From: Peribolospora baueri
Taxonomy: Eukaryota; Basidiomycota; Peribolosporomycetes; Peribolosporales; Peribolosporaceae
Direction: 5' to 3'
Assembly: GCA_029717555.1 (NCBI GenBank)
Contig: JAMDHS010000011.1
Span: 275,178-339,177 of the forward strand
Length of the DNA: 64,000 bases
Shown here: in pieces, positions 48,973 through 58,679 of the stretch
Numbering within the stretch: position 1 is the first letter of the stretch
Layout of the letters: each line of letters starts with the position of its first letter
Program-made: the position numbers and the translations under genes
Notes under the pieces: model-generated
What the model saw: only the letters and a program-made list of their open reading frames with translations
Database searches by the model: none
What the model was told of the DNA's origin: nothing

Positions 48973-51900
48973 ATGTCCCACTCCGTCCCCACCGGCTTCT
49001 ACGACCTTGCCATCCAGTTCTTCGCAGCAGAGGCACGAACGCAAGCTGCAATCCCTCACGGTCGCGTCGGCGCCATGATGCACCCCACCGGCTCGGCGCA
49101 TTCCGACCCGATGTCGTTTTCTCCTCCCACCCAGCTCTTTTCCTCCAGTCACCCAATCGTCCGGCTCCCTCCCGATGGGACCAATACCGGCGATGACACA
49201 GCCTCCGTGAGCAGGACGACGGCCCGTCGGCAACGGCGTTTGTACAAGTATCTCGTCGGAACGCCTCCGCCAGAAAGGACCGGCGCTTCAGAAGAGCACA
49301 CCCAAGCCGCTTCCGTCCCGCGCGGCGGCAACCACGGCGAGAACTCCAGCGCGCCGCACCAGCCGCCGAGGAAAAAGGTCAAGAAGGCGTGTCTGTACTG
49401 CAAGCGCAGCCACATGCCTTGTGACGACGAGCGGCCTTGTCAGAGATGGTGAGCGCATCACCCGTCCCAGCCCGTCCGGCTGGCCACGTCGGGACCGGTC
49501 TGGCATGAACTGACGGCCCATTCTCGTCCCCGGGCGTGTTGTGTGTCCTTCAGCATCAGAAGAGGCATCCCCGACCGGTGTCGTGATGAGCTCCAAGATC
49601 TCCATGCTACGCCCAAATCCCGCGCAAGAAGGTCCAGCCTCGCCGAGCCAGCCAAGACGACGACCGACGACGTTACTCGCCTGCCGATCATCAAGATGCA
49701 TTCTGACCCCGTCATCAGTCTCCTTCCGAGGTTCCGCCCGACCTCCACTTTGGCCGCTACGCTCCCTTTGCATTTCTCCCGCTTCAGAGGCAGATACGAC
49801 GACCGGGGGACGTCCGATGACGGCGACCTGAGCTCGCCGGATGTGAGGAGCGGCCGCCAGATCGCCGCGCCGACCGCGGGCGGACCGACCGACTTCGTCG
49901 ATCCCTCCGGCTCTGACCTGGGCGACCCGAGCCCTCGCCTCTGTTTTCGAGCGCCGCCGCCGCCTCCTCGGGCGACTGGCGTGTCGGACGCGAGCAGAAC
50001 GCCGCGAATCGAAGCGGTACATGCACCGCTCTCGTCTTCCAACACGCCCGGATGTTTATCGACGAAGCCGATATCGTTTGGGCTTCCCATGGCCTGCGTT
50101 CTCAGTCCGTCGGAGATCTTTGATCGCTCGTCCTTTCCTCCACCCACAGCTCTTCCGTCTAGCGCTCACGGTGCTCACTACCACGACATGCCACAGCACC
50201 GGAGCACCATGGCGGGTTTGCCGTGAGTGTTTTTTTTTATGGCACAGCCTTTGGAAGGATGTGTGCGCGCACGCGTGGTGACCACCCCTGTCGCCGAACT
50301 CATCTTGTACGTCGGCCTTCTCTCACCATCGTCTCTCTTCCCTACAGGGCAGCACAGAATATGCAGAGCAACGGCCTCTCCGCACCCATGATTCAGTTCC
50401 CTTCGCCCTTCCACCCCCCCGCCACGAGTCCGACCTCGGCAAGTTCTGCCGGCGCCTTTTCCAATTTCGCCGTCGCCGTCAACTTTGGCGACAGCCTGGG
50501 AGCGGACGTGAACATACCGCTGCAGGCCATGCCGGCCATCCGACTCGGCCCCACCAGTCTATCTCACGCACTAGGCCCCCCTCCGCAGCCGCAGCCTCCG
50601 TCGTCCTCCGCTCAAGGGCCCGCTCGTGAACCCACCGGGCTTCGAGGCAGAGCGAGCACCCTGAGCGCCGCCCCTTCTCCGCAGACCGGCGGTTTTCACA
50701 ACACTGACACTAGGATCGCCTCGACGCTGAGCGGCACTCATCTCGAGAGAAGCCAGTCGTTCCAGTTTGGAGTGCCCACTTCCTTGACTCCCCTGACCTT
50801 TACTTTCCGTCATCCCGATGCGCCTCCTATGACGTCCGCGTGTGACGAACCGGTCCGCCAACAGCCGCCCCCCGGGCCGGGGGACGCGGCGACCTGGATT
50901 CTCGAATTGGGACGGCATGGCGCGTTGAAAGAGGAGAAGGAGGCCATGTCGTCAAAGTATCATCTTACCGAGCTAGACATCCCTGGTGAATCATCGACCG
51001 TCAGAGGCGGGATCAAAAATGATCCGTGCGCGGAGCGGGCTCGGGATGGAGGCGAGATGACCGAAGGCTCGAGCGGGGACGAGCGGATCGCGACTGTTCT
51101 TCGTCCTCCCGGAAAAGCCCCGGTCGTAGAGCCGGTTCGCTCTGCGGCGTCGTCCGTCAAGGTGGAGGCGTGCGCGAAGCCGTTCAACTACAAACTTGGT
51201 GAGCATTGTCGTCTCGCTTGTTTTTTTTTCTTCTTCGACGGGCTGGCCGTGCTGAACGGCGATGTCATTCGTACCTTTTCGTGCGCAACGTCCCGGTTCA
51301 ACCCTCTCAGGTTACGAGCGCATGTACGCTTGGCTCCAGGTAAGCGCGCACGTTTTCTCTCCTTCCTGCATGTCCACTTGTCCGAAGTCGCTCACGGCTT
51401 TTCGACGCCTTCTTTCTCGTCCCTTTCCACCGCAGGACCAGTGAGACGTTCTTACCTCTTCTCGTCGTCCCTTGCTTATCACCGTAGGGCGATATTCGAC
51501 CTCTGGTCGAAGCGTGGCCACGCCTTGCTCACCATGTTTTCGATCGCATCCTCGCTTCGCCGCAGCTTTTCTCCGTCCTCCTTCTGGGAGTTCCACTCCG
51601 CCATGGAGCGCGTCCGATTGCACTGCCTGCGCATCTCCCAGAGTCTATCCGGCTCACAACTCATCAGCGCCGAACGTGCGTTCTTCGCCCACGTCCAGCA
51701 CTACAAGGCTCACGTCTTTGACTCGAGCCCCGCACCAACGCTGATATGGAGATACACGGGAGAGCTGTACGGCGCCAACACGCTCGTGTCGCGTCTTACC
51801 GGCCTGCCTTGGAGCGCGTTTGAGGAGGTGCGTATATGCAGCCGACTGGATCTCTGTCGGCGTCGGTCGTCGCGGGCCGCAACGAGTCGTCAGTAAGGTT

Positions 51901-52629
51901 ACCTGATCCTGACCCCCCTTGTTTGACAGGGCAACATGTGCATATACATGCTTTTCGACGAACCGACCATGAAGAGACTAGGGCAGGTGAGCTAGCTGAT
52001 GGACGTGACGTGGACGTGGATGTTCGCCGGGGTTAGCACGAGTCATGACCGGCAGATTTTGGGGGCGCCTTTACGATTGTCTGTCTTTCTATCTTGCCTT
52101 TCCGCAGCAACTTGCCCAAGTCTACCTTGATGCGCTCGAGGGACCGGCCGCGACGTTCGGGACCTTGCGCGTCGTGCGAGAGTCGTACACTAAATTCCGA
52201 CCCGACGCTGCAAACCAGGCGGGAGGAGCGGTCCAGGGTACCAATTCGGCCCTTCCGCCGCTGCCCGCGGACACGCGGCGCGCCCTTGCTGGCGGCGGTT
52301 CCCCCTCGGATACGGTGCTGCAGAAGAAGTGTCTCGTCATGTTCGATGCTAAAAAGGACGAGCATGGCTTACCGGTGAGATTTGCTGTTCTGGTCGGGCC
52401 GGGGTCGTAGATAGGTCGAGGGGTCTGACTGGCGTTGGCTTTATGGGACGGACGGGACGGACCCTCGTTGGCGGTTCGGCTTGTCCTCGCATCACACCTC
52501 TCGACTCATGGAGGCCCTCGTTGTGAGTTCTCTCCTGTCCTCGGCGGCGCCTACTTTCCTCCTCGCCTGACCCGGTTCGGTCTTGCCGGCTGACAGGTCG
52601 GCAATATCGTCATCATACCCGAGATTTGA
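48973..52629 (+). CDS. ERT1: Zn2Cys6 transcription factor, ERT1/AcuK type (gluconeogenesis regulator)
   Basis: Nine exons: 48973-49448, 49554-50222, 50348-51198, 51311-51339, 51436-51440, 51488-51827, 51930-51986, 52108-52374 and 52597-52629, giving 908 aa. The zinc cluster near residue 141 (KKACLYCKRSHMPCDD, then CQRC and DRC) matches the ERT1/AcuK type closely. Intron 1 splits the codon of the fifth cysteine. The C-terminal third has the PAS-like domain of this family: FNYKLGYERMYAWLQ, then AERAFFAHVQHYKAHVFDSS, then TLIWRYTGELYGANTLVSRL and KCLVMFDAKKDEHGLP, ending GNIVIIPEI. Family members activate gluconeogenic and respiratory genes on non-fermentable carbon. Exon 5 is inferred to be only 5 nt, needed to keep the frame between two well-formed introns. 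About 60 residues just after it lack a clear counterpart in the family. Two peroxisomal thioesterase genes flank it. Confidence 0.82.
51436..51440 (+). other. Inferred 5-nt micro-exon of the ERT1-like gene
   Basis: The bases GACCA lie between an acceptor (CTTTCCACCGCAG) and a donor (GTGAGAC). Splicing exon 4 directly to 51488 gives a frame that loses the conserved PAS-like segment. Including these five bases restores it. The downstream intron is 47 nt. Confidence 0.55.
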
Positions 52630-53460
52630 CTTGACGCCAATGGATGGGCGTCCATAAGAAAAAAATATGCAATCCTCCTCGGACGCTCCTTCCAGCCCTT
52701 TTCTTTCGTTTGTTCGTTGTTCGTTTGTTCGTTCGTTCGTTCGTCCCTTCGGTCATATTCGTTGACAGCGCAGACACGTCCACCCGTTCGTCCATACTCA
52801 ACGCCTGGCACCAACCCTTTAGTCTTGACAACCCCGTTCGGCCCTCGTCCTCTTTGCCGCCCCGTTCGCCCGCTACGACCGTGACAACGCCACCGTTCCG
52901 TGTCATGTTGCCCGAATCTACATATCCGTCCGCCAACCGTACGTCCCCTCTGTCTCTCTCTGTCTGTTTGTCTGCCTGCCTGTCTGTCGGTCTGTCTGGT
53001 CTGTCTGGTCTGTCTGGTCTGTCTGGTCTGTCTGGTCTGTCTGTCCTGTCTGTCCTGTCTGCCTGTCTGTCCTGTCTGTCGGTCTCTGTTGGTCACCGTC
53101 GCATCCTCCCTTCCGCAGCCCTCCTCCGGTCGTCGCTTCAACGCTCATAGGTACTGCGCAGCCGTCCGTTTATATGTATCGATACCCCTCTCTTCCCTTC
53201 CCTTCCCTTCCCGTCGGGGACAGAATGCAGGCTTTCGGTCGGTGCGAAGTGAAGCGAGCATTCGGATGAGACTGCCGCGCCCCCAAGCGCCCGGTAACCA
53301 GCCAGTCAGCCAGCCAGCCACTGTCGTCGAGTCTTCCCAACCGAGGATATCTATTATCCAATTCTATATAAAGATATATAGCTTCGGACGCTCTGGTCCA
53401 ATCCAATCCAGTCCAATGGAGTCCAATCCAGTTCAATCCCATAAGATAGGGTAGCGTGGC
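52630..53460. other. Convergent 3' region with pyrimidine repeats
   Basis: No gene is supported between the ERT1-like and second thioesterase genes. It contains TTCGTTTG repeats (52706-52745), a TCTG-rich tract, and AATCCA/CCAGTC repeats at 53400-53440. Confidence 0.6.
52960..53090 (+). repeat. TCTG-rich tandem repeat with GTCTGTCTG decamers
   Basis: A 10-bp unit (GTCTGTCTGG) is repeated about five times at 52994-53043 and is flanked by plain CTGT/CTGC units. Confidence 0.93.
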
Positions 53461-55718
53461 TCAGAGCTTGGAGGCGTGCTGACCCGTTCGCTCTGCTTGC
53501 GCCGTCGTCGTCGTCGGCTCGTCGTCTCGCTCCGCTTGGCGGTCGTTGTGGTTGTCTGCCACGTCTTGCGATACGGTATCCGCTGGGGACGCCTTGTCGC
53601 GCACTTCAACGATGCCTTCCTGTGACTTTGTTTGTTTGTTTTTTGGGGGAAGGGGGGGCAAATGAGGATTGTCAGACGTCGGTGGAGCGGCTCCGTCGAT
53701 GGCGTCTCGTCTCGTCACTCACCACCACGGCGACCAGCACGCCGTCCTCGCGGTAGTACCGGCCCCATGCGATGCCTCTTCCGTCGGCCGAGCGGGGAGA
53801 TTCGACCTGTATGTGACGTGTGAATGGCTGTGGGTTAGTCGACTTGGCGGGCGGGGAGGGGAGAAGAGGCGCGCGCAGCACTCACGACGAGGAGAAGCCA
53901 TTGGGACGTGTCGAAGGGTCTGCGTTTAGAGCCGAAAGAAGGGGGGGGGGGGGGCGAGGTCAATAAAAAAGAAAAGAGCGACTACAACATTCCCGTCCCT
54001 GGATCGACGCGCGCGGCGCTCACGCATAGAACCACATCAGATGGTCGAGACTCGAGCACGTGAGCATATCCTCTTGAGCGCCCTGTGCTCTCGGCACGGT
54101 GGAAAGCATCATGTAGCTAGCGATAGTGCGATGGGAGGACGAAGGGAGTGGAGCCAGGTGAGATGCAGTTGGAAAGGCCTCGCTTCGAGTATGACGCCGT
54201 CGTCGTCGTCGTCCAAAAAGCGCCGTCTGCACTTGAACCGCACTCCGCGACTCACTCGCTAATGAAAGACAGCGCGGCCTTCTGGATCTCCGTACCCTCC
54301 CTTCCACGCACCTCGTCCTCCTGCCACCCTTCCCTGAGCCTCACCCAAAGCCTCTGCTCCCTTCCCGTCCTAGGCCATCCCTCCCCTCCATCGTCCTCCA
54401 TCCATTCTGCTCCCGCATCGCGGATCTCCACCTGCGCCGTTGCCCGGAGGTTGAGCCATTGCTCGACGACACCGCGTTGGAAGGGCGGGAGTCCTCCGTG
54501 ATGAATGGGCTTGTCGGAGGTGCGAGCGAGGAGCGTGCGGGCGAGCCTCTCTTCTGACTCTGGGCACTCTTCCGGTGCGGGCACGCGTGGCGTTGTGGGG
54601 AAGGGGGTATAATGCGACGGCAAGGCCGGCGCGGACGGATTCGGGGCGGTGGAGTAGGAGGCGACGAAGAGGTGGATGAGCTTGCCGTTTTGATATGCGC
54701 GAACGAGGCGCGAGCAATATGCTTTGCCTGGTGATGGGAAGATGGTGGTGCGAGAAAGGGGCAAAGGAGGAGGGACGAAGGGAAGAGAGGTCTCGTAGGA
54801 CGCGTGAACGCGGTGCTGAAAGAGCCGAGGGCCGAGGGCTCTCTCATCGACGTGCCCCTCGTGGAGCGCACTAACCATCGCGGACCCGCTCGACCTCATA
54901 GCTGATCGGTGGTTCAGTGGAGCCTGGGCGGAGGAAGTAGCTCTGTGGGTCGGAGAGAGTAGTGAGAGAATAAACGATGAGCGATCGCGGCGGCCATGGT
55001 CGGGGCGAGTAGTCGAGTGTGGTACAAGAGGACTTGAGGACTCACATGCATCGACTGGTACAGCAGCCAACCAAGGAAAACACATCGCAACGGCGAGAGG
55101 CCGACGGATCGTCAGTCAGCCTTGCTCCTGGGTTACGTCGTCCTGACCGCCTCTGCACGACCGTCTCGCGCTCACATGCAAGTAGAACTGCGGCGGAACG
55201 GTGAGGCAGGCGGCCCTCATGGATTGACAGAGGATCTGAGCGGGGTCGTGGGAGAGTGAGAGGCCGAGGAGAGGAAGAAGGGCGCGGACGGACGAGCGGC
55301 GGCAGTGGTGCGAAGAGCGCCGGACGCGGCGAGGCACGCACACGACCGGCTCCGTCGCCGACAGACAGACAGACACTCACGACTCCTCCGAAGATGCGGG
55401 TGCTTCCCATGAGCGGTAGCCAGGCCGCCTGGATCGCGGTACGCGAGAGAGCAGCTGGCGTCCGATTAGCAGAGCGACGCGTGCCTCTTATCTTATACCT
55501 CTCAGGAACGGCACGACGTCTGGGCGAACTGCACGCACCACGTTGTCATATCGGCCGTCCTCGCGAGGGACGAGGCGAAGAAGCTCCTTGACCTTGGGCA
55601 CGTCCCCGGCGACAAACTGGTCGGGCAAGTGGAAGGTTGGGTCGTCCGGGTCGAAGCCTAGCTGGCGGGCTGCGTTGGCCATGATGGGGAGCACGATCGA
55701 CAGCGGGAGCGGCGGCAT
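53461..55718 (-). CDS. Peroxisomal acyl-CoA thioesterase, TesB family (copy 2)
   Basis: Ten exons on the minus strand: 55718-55499, 55454-55381, 55235-55176, 55054-55046, 54942-54876, 54727-54256, 54116-54024, 53919-53886, 53806-53723 and 53625-53461, giving 425 aa. TesB landmarks are STRIFGGVILCQSMRAA, FYLHSMHSYFLRPGS, KAYCSRLVRAYQNGK and SLDHLMWFYA (catalytic Asp near 325), then ESPRSADGRG and SQEG. The C-terminus is SKL, a canonical PTS1. Compared with copy 1 it has an extra N-terminal segment of about 80 residues, a longer acidic/Gln-rich C-terminal tail and a much more divergent interdomain loop. Exon 4 is 9 nt (Ser-Met-His), which completes the LH-S-x-H-S-YFL motif. The last acceptor is a non-pyrimidine AAAG chosen because it keeps the catalytic SQEG. 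The ATG at 55682 is an alternative start. Likely substrate: acyl-CoA in peroxisomes. Confidence 0.88.
55046..55054 (-). other. 9-nt micro-exon of thioesterase copy 2
   Basis: TCGATGCAT sits between TGCTGTACCAG and GTGAGTCC, in phase 0 on both sides. It supplies Ser-Met-His in the conserved hotdog motif that reads LHSLHCYFL in copy 1. Micro-exon (9) plus next exon (67) equals the single 76-nt exon of copy 1. Confidence 0.85.
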
Positions 55719-56662
55719 CGCGGGCGGTGCTGGTGGGGGGAAGAAGGGAGGCGCGACGACGAGCGGCGACGAAGCCAGAGCGAAGAGGGGGGCGAAGAGA
55801 GAGTAAGAGAGAGAGAAAGAGAGCGTATGCGCGTTCGGCCGGGTATTTAAAATCGACGGGGTGTGAGATCCGAAGGAGCAGGAAGGGGCGTCGTCGGAGC
55901 CGGTTGACGCACGGTCGCGCGTGAAGGCCAATATAAAAAACAAGTGCGACGCCGCCGAGCCGAGGTTACTTCATTACGCACGCACACACCCACGCACAGC
56001 GCTGCACAGACATTGACGGACGTCGCCGTCGAAAGGCAAGCAGGCGCCGCCGTCGTCTCGCTGCGTCGCCCACCTACGCCGGCCTTGCTTGGACGAATTA
56101 CGGACACGGTTGACACGGACCCCCGCACAGGAACGCCCTTGGGCAACCCCAGAGAGCGGACCGGCGAGCAACTTCTCTCTACGCGCCACGATCACACGCT
56201 TAGCTTTGTCCACTCTCTAATCCCAAATAACAGTCGTCTATAAACACCGCTGCGGTCGACCGGCAATTCGCCGGGCCGGCGTCCGTCCATCTCTTTTCTC
56301 CCCAGAGAAGTTTGCGTTACCCTCCCTACCCGCTCTAATACCGTCCGCCGCCTGGCCCAACTTTCTTTGCGCACGGCTGCCGGACAGACGGACGGCCGGA
56401 CAGACAAACGGGAAAAGGGAAACGGGGCAAATCGAGTGCAGTCCTCGCGCCATCGTGTCCTCGCATACGTCCGATTGTATCCGTACACGTGAGCGTCTTC
56501 AGCGCCGGGGCGGCGCCCTCGGCATCGTTACGGCTCTGGAAGTCATCGTATCGTATCGGGCGTGGAAGGAGGACGTGGACGACGGCCGATCCGAAAGCGC
56601 GGGGGAAGGTGGCGTAGAGAGGGCGCAACCGGGCCGTTCCCCCCTATCCATCCCGGGTAACT
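55719..56662. other. Upstream region of thioesterase copy 2
   Basis: Contains GAGAGAAAGAGAG purine-rich sequence at 55797-55822 and no supported gene. It also serves as 3' flank of the cystathionine beta-lyase gene. A CCAATATAAAAAA stretch on the plus strand at 55929-55941 is AT-rich but faces away from the nearest start codon. Confidence 0.55.
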
Positions 56663-58679
56663 TCACGCCATCGCCCCCGTCTCAGCCGAGGCCGTCTTCT
56701 TCCCTTGTGTCACCCTCTCGAACCGGCTCGGATCGCCAACGAGGCCAGCCTCGCGTGGGCGGATGGCGCGGGCGTCAAGCAAGGCCGCCTCGAGGTCCTC
56801 GATCAGGTCGTCCGCGTCTTCGATCCCGACGCATAGGCGGATCAGGTCTTCTGGCAGCCGTCGCGCTGCCCGCGTCGCTGGGTCGATCGAGGCGTGGCTG
56901 AGGGGACGGAAGCGGGGCAAGGGCAAGGGCAAGAAGAAGAGACGAAAAAAAAGAATAAGGCATTTACACATACTGGAGCGAGAACGGCGGATAGACCTGA
57001 TCTCCCTCCCATCCACTCACCTCATCAGACACGGCATGCTGATCAGGCTATTCACGCAACCAAAGCTGACGCTGATGCCCCACAGCCTCGTCGCCCCGAC
57101 GATCCGCTCGCTGAGCTCCTTATCCTCCGTCTCAAAGCTGAGCACCGCCCCGGGACCCTTGGCCGCGCGGTCGTGCACCTCTTTACCAGGGTGAGACGGC
57201 AGGCCGGGGTAGTGCACCCGAAAGCCGAGCGCATCGAGGTACTCGGCCACGAGCTGCGCCGTCGCGCATTGTCGGTCCATGCGCACCGCCAACGTCTTGA
57301 TGCCTCGAAGGAGGAGGAAAGAGTCGAAGGGCGTCAGCGCGTTGCCTACGGCATTGATGGTGAACGCCATCTCCTGTGCGAGGCGAACGAACGGAAGGGG
57401 ACCGAAGGGGGCAAGGTGAGCGAATCGCGCCACACAACGGCCAAATTAAAATCCAACCAATCGCTAGACCGACCTTGGCAACATCATCGCGATCGCAGCC
57501 AATCACGCCAGCCATGAGATCGTGGTGTCCGCTGAGGTACTTGGTCCCCGAGTCGTACACCACGTCCGCTCCCAGCTCGAGCGGCCGGGCGAGGTAGGGG
57601 GACATCATGGTGTTGTCGCTACGCGAGGGACCGTTGGAGAGACGAAAAGAAAAGGCGGGTGAGCACGTAGGCTTCCTTCTGATGCACCCATCGTGCCCGC
57701 ATCGACCACTCACACGACGACCACCGCCTCGGGGCTGATCCGATGGGCGGCAGCGGCAATGGTCTGGATGTCGCAGATCTTGAGCAAAGGGTTCGTAGGA
57801 CTCTCGAGCAGCACCATCCTCGTTCTCTTGCCCTCCTTCGCGTTGCGCTCCAGCACCTCTTCCACCTTGTCCGGGACGGTTGTGTCGACATGGGAGGTGG
57901 TGATGCCGCCATGGGAGGAGAGATAGCCTAGAAGACGGTTCGTGCCCCCGTACAGGTCGTCGCCCGCGACGATGTGGTCGCCGGGCTTGAGGATCCGCGT
58001 GATCACGTCCAAGGCGGCCATGCCCGAAGAGACGGTAAAGGCGTGCTGGGCTGACATGATCTTTGCCAGGTGGTTTTCTGAGCGTCGTCGGGACGTGGAG
58101 TGTGGGAGCAGGATGAGCGACGGCGCGCATGGAGGCGAAGACCGCTGTGGCGGCGTCTTTCAAAAGACGGGCCCGCAACGTCCTCTTGCGACCGACGCGC
58201 GCGCCGGAAATCCGACCGACCAACTCACCAAGCTGACTCCTGGTCGGGTTGCCGCTTCTCGTATAGTCATACTCCTGCCCTGGCCCACCCTTGAACGTGG
58301 CGGTCTGATAGATAGGCACGCTACTCGCGCCGTATTGGTCCTTCCTCTTCGGGTCCTCGACCGTCGCACATTGCGTCGCAAAGCGGTAAGGTCGCGGCGT
58401 GGGCGTCATGGAGGAAGAAGGATTTTTGCCGGTGGCCGGACCCGCGGCAGCCTTGGGGGCGTCAGAGGAAGGAGAGCGGCGCGGGGAGGAGGGGACGGTG
58501 GAGATGGGAGAGCCGTCTTGATCGACGTCGCGGGAGCGGGAAGAGGTGGAAGAGAAGATGTGGGAGTTGGGCACCGAGGACGCGCCTAGGGCGGTGGTGG
58601 AGGAGGAGGAGGAAGAGGAGACGGAGGGGGTGGTGAGAGTGGAGGAGGTGGTGAGGAAGGAGGCGGCAAGGTCGGGCAT
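56663..58679 (-). CDS. STR3: Cystathionine beta-lyase (PLP-dependent trans-sulfuration enzyme)
   Basis: Five exons on the minus strand (58679-58229, 58077-57714, 57618-57474, 57373-57021, 56897-56663) encode 515 aa. Family blocks in order are TATFKGGPGQEYDYTRSGNP, SSGMAALDVITRILKPGDHI, DDLYGGTNRLL, LLESPTNPLLKI, VDNTMMSPYLARPLELGADV and DSGTKYLSGHHDLMAG with the PLP lysine near residue 298. The C-terminal part has GVNSLI-like (GCVNSLISMP) and LIRLCVGIEDADDLIEDL blocks. It cleaves cystathionine to homocysteine, pyruvate and ammonia, feeding methionine synthesis. The TMMSPYL and KYLSGHHD signatures favour beta-lyase over gamma-lyase. A Ser/Thr/Pro-rich extension of about 105 residues precedes the enzyme core. 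Its function is unknown; a targeting role is possible. Intron 3 uses a weak GTCGGT donor. Confidence 0.9.

Noticed and set aside
52960-53090. CRISPR-like array
   Set aside because: The units are contiguous 4-10 bp microsatellites without spacers, in a eukaryotic genome.
53620-53626. Acceptor TCACAG for the last exon of thioesterase copy 2
   Set aside because: It keeps the frame but deletes the Ser-Gln of the catalytic SQEG motif. The AAAG three bases upstream of that stretch retains it.
55719-55943. N-terminal extension of thioesterase copy 2 up to 55943
   Set aside because: No ATG supports it, and the translation is low-complexity Ser/Leu/Pro from purine-rich upstream DNA.
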